From positions 124,001-188,000 of the forward strand of contig NZ_BJUL01000006.1 in NCBI RefSeq assembly GCF_007989605.1: 64,000 bases of DNA, in the 5' to 3' direction. The notes below the pieces were generated by a model that was given only the letters and a program-made list of their open reading frames with translations, had not been told where the DNA came from and did not search any database. This document shows positions 46,558-56,038 of the stretch, piece by piece (position 1 is the stretch's first letter; each line of letters opens with the position of its first letter). The position numbers and the translations under genes are program-made. The stretch comes from Vreelandella venusta (GTDB taxonomy: Bacteria; Pseudomonadota; Gammaproteobacteria; Pseudomonadales; Halomonadaceae).

Positions 46558-47697
46558 TCAAGGGAAATCAGCCATTAGCCGATGATGCGAAGCGGCTATT
46601 GCTCCTTGTCGGTAAAGGTGCCAACACAACACTAGCACTAACCAAAATAGTGTCGCGCGCAGGCCATTATGGGTAGTGGAATAGATCAAGGGCCCGGCCA
46701 CACCCGCCCAGACATACAGCGGCGCTCGTCGTAACGCGATAACGATCGTCAATAGGAAAAGCCCTAGCCCGGGTAGTCCATAGGCAAATAACATGTTGAC
46801 GAAAGAGGAGTGAATTTCATGTCCATCATAGGGAGCAAAACGCTGACGCTCAGTCTCCCCCGCGCCTAAAATGGCGTATTCAGGGAAGTTCGTTAACCGA
46901 TCAAACTTACGCTCTTCATAGACGCTATCTACTTTGCTTGGCGCTCTGTCCATGCGCGCTTCTAAGTTGCGCAATACTTGCCCATCCGAGCTGATATTGG
47001 CAAGCAAGACACCCAACAATAGCAATGGAAATAACACTAACAAGCGCGCAAAGTGCTTAATTTGACGGGCATTAGCCATGGCCCACCCGATCAGGACTAA
47101 AACACCGCCCCCCATTGCGGCAAGCGATGACGCAGCTAAAATTCCCAACACGCCGGCAGCTAGCCCAGCCAGCCCCAAAAGCCTCATACGCGGATGAAAA
47201 TCATCAAGCATCAATAACACCACCACACCGCATAATGAAAAATAAGCGAGCTGGTTAGGGTTATTGAAACTTCCCGTTGTGCGATTAACTCCCATAGCTA
47301 ACTGCAGTAACGCCTGACTACCCGCGATCACCAGCGCGATTGCTACGCCATTACGGATTATTCCCGTAGCGCGTTCGCCATATACGCTAAGAAAACGTAA
47401 TAACGCCATACCCACTAGGAAATTAAACAGGAAAAACAGAGCGGGTCTAAAAAAACTGGTCGCTCCCAAGACCAGCGTCCAGCTAAGGCAAACCAGCAAC
47501 ACCCACAGCACCATCATTGCCCAGCATATGGCGAAAGGGGAAACTTTCAGATGTTTGTCGCCTAGGGACATCACTAACATCACACCGACGAAACCTGTTA
47601 AGCCAATATCAGTCAGCTGCGGTCCACCACTAGGGAACAAATAAAGGCTGCTTAATGAAAGGCTCAAAAACAGTAGTAGTGCGCCGATTAGGTTCAT
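46558..47697 (-). CDS. O-antigen ligase/polymerase-like membrane protein (Wzy candidate)
   Basis: The 379-residue product has about 10-11 hydrophobic helices and the periplasmic-loop signature of the Wzy_C/WaaL superfamily: TTGSFNNPNQLAYF and GHEIHSSFVNMLFAYGLPGLGLFL. Located between the flippase and dehydratase genes, it is the best candidate to join repeat units at the outer face of the inner membrane. Wzy sequences are highly variable, so ligase and polymerase cannot be told apart here. Confidence 0.82.
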   Translation of the reverse strand: MNLIGALLLFLSLSLSSLYLFPSGGPQLTDIGLTGFVGVMLVMSLGDKHLKVSPFAICWAMMVLWVLLVCLSWTLVLGATSFFRPALFFLFNFLVGMALLRFLSVYGERATGIIRNGVAIALVIAGSQALLQLAMGVNRTTGSFNNPNQLAYFSLCGVVVLLMLDDFHPRMRLLGLAGLAAGVLGILAASSLAAMGGGVLVLIGWAMANARQIKHFARLLVLFPLLLLGVLLANISSDGQVLRNLEARMDRAPSKVDSVYEERKFDRLTNFPEYAILGAGETERQRFAPYDGHEIHSSFVNMLFAYGLPGLGLFLLTIVIALRRAPLYVWAGVAGPLIYSTTHNGLRATLFWLVLVLCWHLYRQGAIAASHHRLMADFP

Positions 47698-47735
47698 GGC
47701 GATACCCTTTTATCTATCTTGGAAGAGACGCCTGG

Positions 47736-49553
47736 CTAGAGATTCGCCATCATCTGGAAGGTATGGTTACGGCTGGCCAAGTCGTCGTAAGTGCCAGCAT
47801 CAATTACCTGCCCATTCTCAAGCATATAAATGATGTCGCACTCCTTAACAGTCGCTAGGCGGTGGGCAATCATGATGACCGTCATTTGGCCGGAAAATCG
47901 CTGAATGTCTTCCATGACACGGCGCTCGGTAATGCCATCCAGCGCACTCGTTGCTTCATCAAACACCAGTACTTTAGCTTGCTGATAAAGGGCCCGAGCG
48001 ATTCCCAGGCGTTGACGCTGCCCCCCGGATATCTGAACACCGCGCTCGCCTATGCGTGTTTCAAGCCCCTCCGGAAACCTATCCAGCAGATCGTCCAGTT
48101 GCGCCATACGTAGCGATTCCTTGACTCTCTCAACATCAATATCCTTACGCTCGATAGCAAAGGCGACGTTTTCGAGGATGCTGGCATCGGATAAGAATAT
48201 CTGCTGAGGCACAAACCCCACCCCCGCCTGCCATTGCCGTAAGTTCTCATGGGTTAATGGCACACCATCAATCAGTACTTGACCTTGCTGGGGCTCAATC
48301 AAACCGAGTAATAAATCCACCGCGGTACTCTTGCCACTGCCAGAGGTTCCAACTAGCCCTACCATCTGATTAACTGGGATCGTTAGCGTGAGCCGATCAA
48401 GCGCCAAGGCGCGCGCTCCTGGATAGTCGAAAACCACATTCTGGATTTTTATCTCTTGCCGAGGCACCCAGGGCGTTATTGGCGCTGCAGGTTGAGCATC
48501 GCTAACAGCGATATCAGCGTTTTTTGTCTCATCACGACTGGCAATTAAGTCATCACGAATGGCGTTATAAGCGGCTAAGTTACCGCGAATTTTTGTCAGC
48601 GAGGTGTATATCTTTTGAAAACCTGGCAGCATTTTAAAACCTGCCAGCGCATAGATAGAGAGTGCTGGCAAAATTGCCCCAAGATTACCCTCATAAAGGT
48701 TAAGCAGATAAATCACCAACACAATAACCGAACCAAAAGCTACCAGTTCAATGGCATAACGCGGGGCTTCACTTAGCCCCTGTGTCACTCCTTCACCACG
48801 CGCGATAGCATTGCAGGCATTATCAAAACGTGTAATAAAACTCGCCTGTCGATGCAGTAAAAGCAGATCTTTAATACCTCCGAATCCTTCACTCATCAAT
48901 TTAAAACGCTTGGATTGCGCTTTAGAAATTCGTCTTCCGTTCATAATTAAAAAACGTCGAACCGTTTGGTAAAGCAGTAAATAAGTCCCAAAAAAGACCA
49001 CCACACCCACTATCGCCACCAAAGGGTTGTAGAGAAAAATAGCTAAGGTCATCAGTGATAGCATGATCAACTTAGCATTCAGCTCCATAACAGGGCTGAT
49101 GATCTTGAGAGACACACGCTGGACTTCCGCAGATACCTTAGTAGTCAGAGCACTGGTATTGTGATTGGAATGAAACAACCAAGGCTGGTGCAGGTAATAA
49201 CGGTAGAGGCGACTTGACAGCTCGGCCCCCACTCGAGCGCTGTAGAGCGCTAGTCGCCACGACGTATAGATAGACAGCAGGGCCGCTATTAGCAGAACGC
49301 CGAGCACCATGGCACCCAGTAAACTTAAGAAAGCCCTGGGACTTTGCATGCCGGTAACGCTATAAGCCATAGCAAGCCAGCCATCCCCCTGGAGCTTGCT
49401 CATATCCCCCACAACCGCCATAAAAGGCCCAATAGCGACAACACCTGCAATTTGTGCCAGCGCCATACCGATAATCAACACTTGGAGCCTCAACAGTTGG
49501 CGCCGCTGTTGCTGCGTCAATAACGAGTAGAGTTCGCGCAATTGCTTCAGCAT
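47736..49553 (-). CDS. ABC half-transporter (MsbA/PglK-like), probable lipid-linked-sugar flippase
   Basis: A 605-residue protein with six N-terminal helices and a C-terminal ATPase: Walker A VGTSGSGKSTAV, signature ISGGQRQRLGIARAL, Walker B VLVFDEATSALD, and the H-loop MIAHRLAT. Fused half-transporters of this kind flip lipid A (MsbA) or lipid-linked oligosaccharide (PglK). No Wzx-type flippase gene is present in the locus, so this is the best candidate to flip the repeat unit. It starts 6 bases after the wzc stop. Confidence 0.88.
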   Translation of the reverse strand: MLKQLRELYSLLTQQQRRQLLRLQVLIIGMALAQIAGVVAIGPFMAVVGDMSKLQGDGWLAMAYSVTGMQSPRAFLSLLGAMVLGVLLIAALLSIYTSWRLALYSARVGAELSSRLYRYYLHQPWLFHSNHNTSALTTKVSAEVQRVSLKIISPVMELNAKLIMLSLMTLAIFLYNPLVAIVGVVVFFGTYLLLYQTVRRFLIMNGRRISKAQSKRFKLMSEGFGGIKDLLLLHRQASFITRFDNACNAIARGEGVTQGLSEAPRYAIELVAFGSVIVLVIYLLNLYEGNLGAILPALSIYALAGFKMLPGFQKIYTSLTKIRGNLAAYNAIRDDLIASRDETKNADIAVSDAQPAAPITPWVPRQEIKIQNVVFDYPGARALALDRLTLTIPVNQMVGLVGTSGSGKSTAVDLLLGLIEPQQGQVLIDGVPLTHENLRQWQAGVGFVPQQIFLSDASILENVAFAIERKDIDVERVKESLRMAQLDDLLDRFPEGLETRIGERGVQISGGQRQRLGIARALYQQAKVLVFDEATSALDGITERRVMEDIQRFSGQMTVIMIAHRLATVKECDIIYMLENGQVIDAGTYDDLASRNHTFQMMANL

Positions 49554-49559
49554 CTTGGA

Positions 49560-51818
49560 TCACCGGTAAGCATAGAGGTAACTGCCATAGTAGCCATGAC
49601 GGCTATTGGTCGTTTTCTTAACACCGTTTAGGATTGCACCTTTAACATTTACACCAGCGCTTTCCAGGCGGCGCTTAGCAGCCTTAATTTCTCCAGGGGG
49701 GTGGCTGTCGAAGCGGACTACCATCAAACTGGTTCCCGCTAATTTGCCCACTACCGTTGCATCGGTTACCGCCAGTATCGGTGGTGTGTCTATGATCACT
49801 AGGTCATAGCACTGACTCATGGTTTCAAGGAAATCGTGAAAGCTTTGCTGCATCAACAACTCCGATGGATTAGGCGGCACACTGCCCCGGGCAACATAAT
49901 CCAGTCCATCTAAGTCGCTATGGCGAACAGCTTCTTCTGCATCAATTCGCCGTGCTAGCAACTCTGAAAGGCCTTTAACGCCCTTGCTATGAAATGCATG
50001 GTGCAGATGACCACGACGCATATCAGCGTCAATCAGCAAAACCCTTTGTCCCGCCTGGGCACAAACTGCGGCCAGATTAGCGGCGACAAAGCTCTTACCA
50101 ACTCCAGGGCTCGCACCGGTAATCATCAAACGATTATTGTCCGACTCGAGCATCGCAAAATAGAGGCTAGTTCGCAGGCCGCGTAACGCTTCCACCGCAA
50201 TCTCAGCGGGTTTTTGAATTGCCAGTAAGCCTCGAAAAACTTCCTGAACCTTTTTAGAGTGACGCGGGCGAATACGCTCGGTAAGCCCTGCTTGCTCGCC
50301 GGAATCAGGCAGCGTTGCATAAACAGGTAACCCCAACTCTTCCAGTTGCTCGGGAGACTTAATCGCACGACTCAGTAACAACCGCACCACCACCAGCATC
50401 GTGGCCAGCAACGCGCCTATTAGTGCACTGACAGCGGTTATCAATGGAATACGCGGCGCGATAGTGCCCGGATTGAGAATAGCGGCATCAAGGATACGTA
50501 CGTTACCCACCGTACCGGCTTTAACCAAGCGCATCTCTTGAAGCTGGTTGAGCAATTGAACATATACTTGCTGATTGACCTGACTGTCCCGAGTCAGACG
50601 CAGCACTTCTTGCTGGGTTTCAGGTAATTCATTGACCTGGGAATTGAGACGGTCACGCTCCGCCACGAGTTGAGAACGTTGCCTTAGCAAGGTTTGGTAG
50701 TTGGGGTGCGAGGGGCGGTACCGCTCAGCTAAGTCGGCCTCTCTCATAGCCAACTCGCTGAGTTGATTTTCTACTTCCACCACACGGGTGAGAAGATTTT
50801 GTGTTTCAAACGTTAAGTCGACCGAGTCACGCTGCGCACGATAATCATTGAGCATTCCCTCTGCATTGGATAATTGGTCCCTAACTTGTGGAATTTGCTC
50901 GCTAAGAAAAGCGATTTGTTTCTCTGCCTCTTCTGAATGACGCTGTACGTTCTGAGTGAGAAAAACCCCAGTTAAGGTATCAAGCGTCGGCTGGATTTTG
51001 CTGCGATCCGCACCACTGAGCATCAGTTCATAGACGCCTGAATCTGTGCCTTGTGGCATAACCTCAAAACGACTTTCAAGGTTTTTTATCGCATTAAGAG
51101 AGGACATACGTGTCAAGTTGAATTCAGCACCAGGGTGGGCCACTGCTTGGCTAATAAAGAGACGATAACCTAACTGATCATCCTGAGCGGTTTCGCCAAC
51201 GGTGCCGCTAAGCACCTGCTCATCTTCTAGCCATAACTCAAAGTTACCCTCTTCCTTTATGCGCAATAGGTGCTCGCTACCGATATGTTCGTCGGGCACA
51301 GAAAAGCGTGAAACACGCACAGCCTCGTTAGCCCACACATAAGGATTTTGCCAACGACGCTCTTCTCCCATTGATAACCAATCGCGCATAAAGGATGGGG
51401 TTAAACTGTCGATTAAATCCTGACTAACCCCATGATTGACAAGAAAGTCCCCTATAACTGGCAATCGGCGCGGTTCAACCTTAATCGCTAGGTCTTGCCG
51501 TTCAGCTGTTTCTCCCAGCACCATACGTGATCGCAATATTTCGAGTTCCGCAGCGGTAGGGTTCCCAGGCTGCTGTTCACCCAATGACTCCATAAACGCC
51601 AAGTTGGCCCCTCGACTCTCTATCTGAACTAACGCGTCAGCCTGATAGATACGCGGCTGAGAGCTGGCATAAAAATACCCTGCCAGGAGAAAAAGCCCTG
51701 TTATCGTGACGATAAACCAGCGATGGTCAGAGAGTGTGTCGACTAGCTTGCGCAGATTAAGATCATCGCTTTCCTGGGGGCCAGACGGTGATGAAGGTGG
51801 ATGAGGAAAGTAATTCAT
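49560..51818 (-). CDS. wzc: Polysaccharide co-polymerase and tyrosine autokinase Wzc
   Basis: Inner-membrane protein that sets chain length and, by cycles of tyrosine phosphorylation, drives export through Wza. The 752-residue product has a Wzz domain between helices at about 34-51 and 455-475, with a long coiled-coil periplasmic part, then a BY-kinase domain: Walker A TGASPGVGKSFVAANLAAV, A' LLIDADMRRGHLH, and Walker B VIIDTPPILA. The C-terminus NSRHGYYGSYLYAYR holds the tyrosine cluster that is autophosphorylated. ATG 51818 is chosen over one 6 bases upstream because GAGG sits 7 bases ahead of it. Its phosphatase wzb is nearby. Confidence 0.95.
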   Translation of the reverse strand: MNYFPHPPSSPSGPQESDDLNLRKLVDTLSDHRWFIVTITGLFLLAGYFYASSQPRIYQADALVQIESRGANLAFMESLGEQQPGNPTAAELEILRSRMVLGETAERQDLAIKVEPRRLPVIGDFLVNHGVSQDLIDSLTPSFMRDWLSMGEERRWQNPYVWANEAVRVSRFSVPDEHIGSEHLLRIKEEGNFELWLEDEQVLSGTVGETAQDDQLGYRLFISQAVAHPGAEFNLTRMSSLNAIKNLESRFEVMPQGTDSGVYELMLSGADRSKIQPTLDTLTGVFLTQNVQRHSEEAEKQIAFLSEQIPQVRDQLSNAEGMLNDYRAQRDSVDLTFETQNLLTRVVEVENQLSELAMREADLAERYRPSHPNYQTLLRQRSQLVAERDRLNSQVNELPETQQEVLRLTRDSQVNQQVYVQLLNQLQEMRLVKAGTVGNVRILDAAILNPGTIAPRIPLITAVSALIGALLATMLVVVRLLLSRAIKSPEQLEELGLPVYATLPDSGEQAGLTERIRPRHSKKVQEVFRGLLAIQKPAEIAVEALRGLRTSLYFAMLESDNNRLMITGASPGVGKSFVAANLAAVCAQAGQRVLLIDADMRRGHLHHAFHSKGVKGLSELLARRIDAEEAVRHSDLDGLDYVARGSVPPNPSELLMQQSFHDFLETMSQCYDLVIIDTPPILAVTDATVVGKLAGTSLMVVRFDSHPPGEIKAAKRRLESAGVNVKGAILNGVKKTTNSRHGYYGSYLYAYR

Positions 51819-51860
51819 GGCCATGCCTCGCTATTCAGAAATACTTTTCAAAATAGTCAC

Positions 51861-53012
51861 TTAAAGCTCGCTGGCATCATTGGCTACCGTTACAACATTA
51901 CCCGGCAGATTGACGGATGGCAGCAGCAGAGAAATGACCGAGTTCCAACGAGCCAATGGCGCTGACGTCACGTACACCACATCCTGAGGCTGGAGAGGAA
52001 AGCGAGTTCCAAGCAATAACCGGGTAGCATCTCGGATATCTAACTGATAAACAGTGGCAAACTTTTCACTCCCTGCTGGGTTACCCCGTACAACAAAAAT
52101 TCCCGAAGGTTCTGCACGGCTTTCATTCACACCACCTGCCCTGCCTAATGCATCCGTCAAGGTGATCCGCTCATTGCCAATAGCAATGGTACCGGGACGG
52201 ACTACCTGTCCCATCACTACTACGTTCTGGTTCTCCATTGTAGGAACATGAAGCAAGTCACCATCACGCAGCAAACGATTCTGTGTCATGTCTCCCTGGC
52301 GCATCATTGCATAAAGCGATATGCGCTCTTCGCTACCATTACGGCTCAACGTTACGTTGCGCCAGTCGGCATTTTCCCGTGCTCCGCCTACGGCACTGAT
52401 GGCATCAAGAATTGTCATCGGCACAATGGTGAGTGGTAATGTGCCAGGATTTTCAACAGCACCACTGATATAAACTTTCTGAGAGTTAAACGCCGCAATG
52501 CCAACTTCAACTTGCGGCTCGTTGATCACATTAGCTAGACGCCGAGTAATCAGGTCACGCACTTCATCAAGCGTCATTCCTTCAACCCTGACACGCCCCA
52601 CGTATGGATAAAACATGGTGCCATTGGGGCGTATACGATTACCGGTTTCTGCTGCGGAGCGCTCAGAACCTGCCGGAATAGTCAGCTCCGGATGGTCATA
52701 GACAATCACACTTAAAATATCGCCAGGCCCTACTCGGTACTCATACCCTGGCACCACTGGATTCAATGCGGGAGATGGAACCCGAGAAGAAACATCTCTT
52801 TCAAACATCGCATTCACTAAATTTGGGGTGATTTGCTCCACGTCCACACGCCCATCTAGTGATTGTTCAAGGTTGTCCTGATCAATGTGGCCACCAGGAG
52901 CCATAGCGCAGCCACTTAGGGCTCCCAGCAGCACGATCAATACGAGATAGTGGACTAGCCGAATGAGGCTTCTTGAAGATTCCACTCTTGCTACTTCATT
53001 GTAATTATTCAT
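51861..53012 (-). CDS. wza: Outer-membrane polysaccharide export lipoprotein Wza
   Basis: Forms the outer-membrane channel for capsule or exopolysaccharide. The 383-residue product has a type II signal with lipobox LSGC, the Poly_export domain (YRVGPGDILSVIVYDHPELTIP) and repeated SLBB domains (QKVYISGAVENPGTLPLT, QNVVVMGQVVRPGTIAIG). ATG 53012 has GGGAG 5 bases upstream. It is the first gene of the operon after an AT-rich leader with an ops element. Confidence 0.95.
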   Translation of the reverse strand: MNNYNEVARVESSRSLIRLVHYLVLIVLLGALSGCAMAPGGHIDQDNLEQSLDGRVDVEQITPNLVNAMFERDVSSRVPSPALNPVVPGYEYRVGPGDILSVIVYDHPELTIPAGSERSAAETGNRIRPNGTMFYPYVGRVRVEGMTLDEVRDLITRRLANVINEPQVEVGIAAFNSQKVYISGAVENPGTLPLTIVPMTILDAISAVGGARENADWRNVTLSRNGSEERISLYAMMRQGDMTQNRLLRDGDLLHVPTMENQNVVVMGQVVRPGTIAIGNERITLTDALGRAGGVNESRAEPSGIFVVRGNPAGSEKFATVYQLDIRDATRLLLGTRFPLQPQDVVYVTSAPLARWNSVISLLLPSVNLPGNVVTVANDASEL

Positions 53013-53037
53013 GGTTGCTCCCATTGCTTTTGTCTCG

Positions 53038-53051
53038 CCACGCTACCGCCC
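53038..53051 (-). promoter_or_regulatory. ops element (RfaH recruitment site)
   Basis: On the minus strand GGGCGGTAGCGTGG lies 26 bases before the wza start. The core GGCGGTAGCGTG is identical to the E. coli ops sequence that pauses RNA polymerase and loads RfaH. This implies antitermination of the long polysaccharide operon. Confidence 0.8.
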
Positions 53052-53659
53052 GAGGATTTTAATCAGGCGTTTCCCAGAGCCTTATTAAACACATCCCAGA
53101 CGACGTTAATTCGCTATCGCCATGAGTCAGAGCTACCTACTTGGTAATTATTTTTAATGTTACATAAAAATACAAAAAGATTGACTTTATTTACATAGCT
53201 ACCAGAGGGTGAAATAACTACTACTTTTGGGAGCAATACGACGTACATCAGTGGTAGTAAAAACAGCAAAATTTCTAGGCTGCTAAGGCAGAGAGAAAGG
53301 GAGAAGTGGCATTATTTCAAATAATTATTTTTTAAAATCAATAGCTTAAATAAAATTATAATATATAAACAATATTGTCATTAGATTTTTACAATACTTA
53401 TATATGGGAAACAGGTGATATTTTGAAATCAGCTTGCCATGTAACATTAACGTTACAAACATAGGATTAACTTAGAGTGGGCTTTTATGTGCACAAACTC
53501 TTAATTAGAAAACAATCTAGAGATTAATAACTGCTCGCTGCATAGCTAAAACTTAGCGAAACAGCTTGGATGGAAAAGCTTCAGAGGGAGAAATATAGAA
53601 GGCCTCCTAGCGAAGCTTGGGGCCTGCTTACCAAGGGGCCCTACTCAATATGGCCGGCA
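53052..53659 (-). other. AT-rich leader and promoter region of the polysaccharide operon
   Basis: No gene is seen in this stretch. It holds an exact -10 box TATAAT on the minus strand (53360-53355) without a clear -35, and an inverted repeat TGTAAC-ATTAAC-GTTACA at 53440-53457 that may bind a regulator. It is far more AT-rich than the flanking genes. Confidence 0.5.
53112..53210 (-). promoter_or_regulatory. Degenerate JUMPstart-like elements upstream of ops
   Basis: Minus strand reads CTCTGGTAGCT (53208-53198), then GGTAGCT (53137-53131), nine bases, and GGCGATAGCG (53121-53112). The E. coli JUMPstart has CTCTGGTAGCT and GGCGGTAGCG in the same order. One base differs from ops in the second part. 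They could be earlier duplicates of the leader. Confidence 0.5.
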
Positions 53660-54112
53660 TCAACGTAACGTTTTTGGGAGCTTGTCTACCCACAAAAAGC
53701 TCGCATCCTTTAACAGCGTATGCACATGCTCAAAGACATCTAGCGTCTTTCTATACGGATCAGGGATATCTTGTCCTTCACCGTCATTCAGCCAGCGACC
53801 AAGCAATAGCGTCTTACCCAACGCATGTGGTGCTTGCTCGCCTAGAGCACGGCGTTGGCCTTCCGTCATCACTAAAATAAGGTCGGCTTCTTGAATCATT
53901 GGCACTGTCAGCTGGCGTGCACGGTGGTGAGTAACCTCCAGACCATCCGATTCAGCCAGTTGCTGCGCAAACGATGATACGGGCTCACCTTGCAAGGCAC
54001 CTAAACCAGCTGAACTGATTTGGCAGTTAGGGAGCTGCTGTCTGAGGATTGCTTCAGCGACAGGGCTACGGCAAATGTTACCTGTACAAACCACCAAAAT
54101 ATGCTTGAACAT
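53660..54112 (-). CDS. wzb: Low-molecular-weight protein tyrosine phosphatase Wzb
   Basis: Dephosphorylates Wzc, needed for the export cycle. The 150-residue product has the active-site loop VVCTGNICRSPVAEAIL (C-x5-R, Cys9) and the DPYRKTLDVFEHV segment with the general-acid Asp. It lies upstream of wza on the same strand, separated by 650 bases of leader, whereas in E. coli wzb lies between wza and wzc. Confidence 0.95.
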   Translation of the reverse strand: MFKHILVVCTGNICRSPVAEAILRQQLPNCQISSAGLGALQGEPVSSFAQQLAESDGLEVTHHRARQLTVPMIQEADLILVMTEGQRRALGEQAPHALGKTLLLGRWLNDGEGQDIPDPYRKTLDVFEHVHTLLKDASFLWVDKLPKTLR

Positions 54113-54229
54113 AAGCTACTTATTTCCTTAACAAGAAGCGTGATGTCGAGTCTTAAAATAGCGTGCTTAAATGCACAAACCTGATAGCAAACCGACCCTG
54201 TATTCGATACCAAGATGATAGTCATCATA

Positions 54230-54262
54230 GCCATGGGGTATCGCTATTGTTACCGCCATGGC
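54230..54262 (-). terminator. Hairpin just after the O-antigen-ligase-like gene
   Basis: Arms 54230-54240 and 54251-54262 pair over 11 bp (GCCATGGGGTA with TACCGCCATGGC, one bulge) around a 10-base loop, starting 1 base beyond the stop of the gene at 54264. No T-run follows on the minus strand, so termination is only probable. Confidence 0.4.
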
Positions 54263-54263
54263 A

Positions 54264-55496
54264 TTAATTAGCGTATCCAAAGCGACTCTTCTGCGGAAGC
54301 TCCTCTGGAATCTGAACCCATAAGAAAGCCTGCCAGCTAGCATATACGGCTATACCTGCTGGGTAAGCGAAAAAAGAGTAGCTCAAACCAAAACATATAA
54401 AGGCGACTGTCAACAGTACCCCAGCGACAGAAAAGGACTTACACAGCGGATTTTCACTGCGCAAACCGGGTAGAAAATGCCATAAAGGGACAAGATAAAG
54501 TCCCAGTACTACTAACATGCCAAACAGCCCTCGCCTCGTCCAAGCATCCAGCAGATCATTATGCGCATGCCAGTAACTACCCAATTTCGGGCTTAATACT
54601 CCTTCAACTTCTAGTGCTTGCATTGCGGATTGATAGCCGTCATGTCCGTAGCCTACGAAAGGATGCTCGCGTATTAACCACAAGGCGCCACGATACATTT
54701 CCAGGCGTGCTCCGATAGAGCCAACATCCGCTCCTTCAATATAGTGGTGCACATCAGCTATCGCCTTATTCACTCGCCTTTCCACTCCGCTTTGCGGGAT
54801 GACGTATGCCACCGCCAATACTGCAATTACGCTGCTGATTCCTATCCAGCGCCATGTTGCTCGCCACTGGTGCGCATAACTGTAGTAAAACACACCCATT
54901 GCTAATGGCAGGGCTAACCACCCTCCTCGCGTGCCGGACAGTGCCGATGCCATTACGCCTCCTGCGGCGCCCCCCAGTAACAGCAAAAACCAACCCAAAC
55001 GTGACTTTCTCTGATGCCAAGCCCAGCCCAACCCAGCCAGGCATAACAGCGCACTCAATAACGCAAAATTACCGAAAAAAATGGAGTGTAACGGTGGATG
55101 TCCTGTCGCGCGTGTCAACCCAATCCCAAATTTTTGCCATGCAGCCCATCCACCAGCCCCCATCCCGCTTAACGCCAACCCCGCCCACCAGGCTGCTGGC
55201 CGTGGCTTGACAGCACCAATCATCAACACAACCAGCGCCGCTAGCCAAGCGGCTCCTGCCAATGGAAGCGCCTGACTCAAGCTGTCATGCCACATACCAA
55301 TTAGGGTATCGACCACACCCAGCCCGACGATCAACACTAATAAAAGGTGGTCACTACGCCCACTCGTATAGGCTATACAGTGCCAATTGTGTGTTTTTCT
55401 CCAAGCAAGGTATCCCCATATAAAAGCAACCGCCAATCCTAGCCAATAGCCTAAAGGCACCAACAGCGGGAATGTGGTGATCGCGATAGCTTGCAT
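54264..55496 (-). CDS. O-antigen ligase family membrane protein
   Basis: The 410-residue product has about 11-12 helices. The periplasmic loop with GARLEMYRGALWLIREHPFVGYGHDGYQSAM and WHAHNDLLDAWTRRGLFGML is the signature of the WaaL/Wzy_C superfamily; the His-Asn-Asp motif is characteristic of WaaL ligases. It is the second member of this superfamily in the locus; the other, at 46558, lies inside the operon. It may transfer the polymer to lipid A core or polymerise a second glycan. It is Trp-rich, especially in its first third. Confidence 0.83.
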   Translation of the reverse strand: MQAIAITTFPLLVPLGYWLGLAVAFIWGYLAWRKTHNWHCIAYTSGRSDHLLLVLIVGLGVVDTLIGMWHDSLSQALPLAGAAWLAALVVLMIGAVKPRPAAWWAGLALSGMGAGGWAAWQKFGIGLTRATGHPPLHSIFFGNFALLSALLCLAGLGWAWHQRKSRLGWFLLLLGGAAGGVMASALSGTRGGWLALPLAMGVFYYSYAHQWRATWRWIGISSVIAVLAVAYVIPQSGVERRVNKAIADVHHYIEGADVGSIGARLEMYRGALWLIREHPFVGYGHDGYQSAMQALEVEGVLSPKLGSYWHAHNDLLDAWTRRGLFGMLVVLGLYLVPLWHFLPGLRSENPLCKSFSVAGVLLTVAFICFGLSYSFFAYPAGIAVYASWQAFLWVQIPEELPQKSRFGYAN

Positions 55497-55843
55497 AAAG
55501 CATCTGCCTTGTCAGTGTCACCGGGAAGCAATCTCTAGCTTGTTTACACAAGCCCGATTACCTTTTAAGTATGCGAACACAGTTTTTATTATTTATCTGA
55601 TTACCGACATAGATTGTAGAGGAGCTTCCCAATTAAAAGAACACTATTGATCAGCTTAACCTTATCGATAATAAAACAAGCTGATGATAGATTGATAACA
55701 ATCAGCCGGCCATATTGGCTAATAAAGCTGAGTAATATCAGACATACCTGATTACTAATTTAATTATCTTCAAGAGACATAATTCTAAGCGTGGCGATAC
55801 TCATCGAATACTTGCTAGCAGCCAGCTAACAACATGACAAAAC
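55497..55843. other. Non-coding gap before decayed genes
   Basis: No open gene is seen. A short inverted repeat ATCAGCTT with AAGCTGAT (near 55647-55684) and AT-rich sequence occur. It is probably worn-out DNA continuous with the pseudogenes that follow. Confidence 0.5.
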
Positions 55844-56038
55844 ATGCCTGCGCTTTGGCGACAATTGTTTATGGTTGGGCTCAGCAACCCCAAGGCGATT
55901 CTATTTTTCTCCTCGCCGTTGCCACAGTTTATAAGCTCTCAACAGAATTCACACATCGCGATTTTACTTCCACTAATTCTGTTGTTTATATTCATCAAAC
56001 TAATCGTTTCGAGCGCTTACGCTTTAGCCGCACAAACC
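55844..56038 (+). pseudogene. LysE/RhtB-type amino acid exporter fragment
   Basis: The translation MPALWRQLFMVGLSNPKAIL and FFSSPLPQFIS matches the central NPKAILFF-LPQF signature of LysE/RhtB exporters, about 65 residues of a normal 200-residue protein. The N-terminal helices are missing (a TGA precedes the frame), and the frame runs straight into a carbamate kinase fragment. A gene remnant left by deletion. Confidence 0.65.

Noticed and set aside
54230..55496. Wzb and the ligase-like gene as part of the same transcript as wza
   Set aside because: A long leader with ops separates wzb from wza, and the orientation alone does not show co-transcription; left open rather than claimed.
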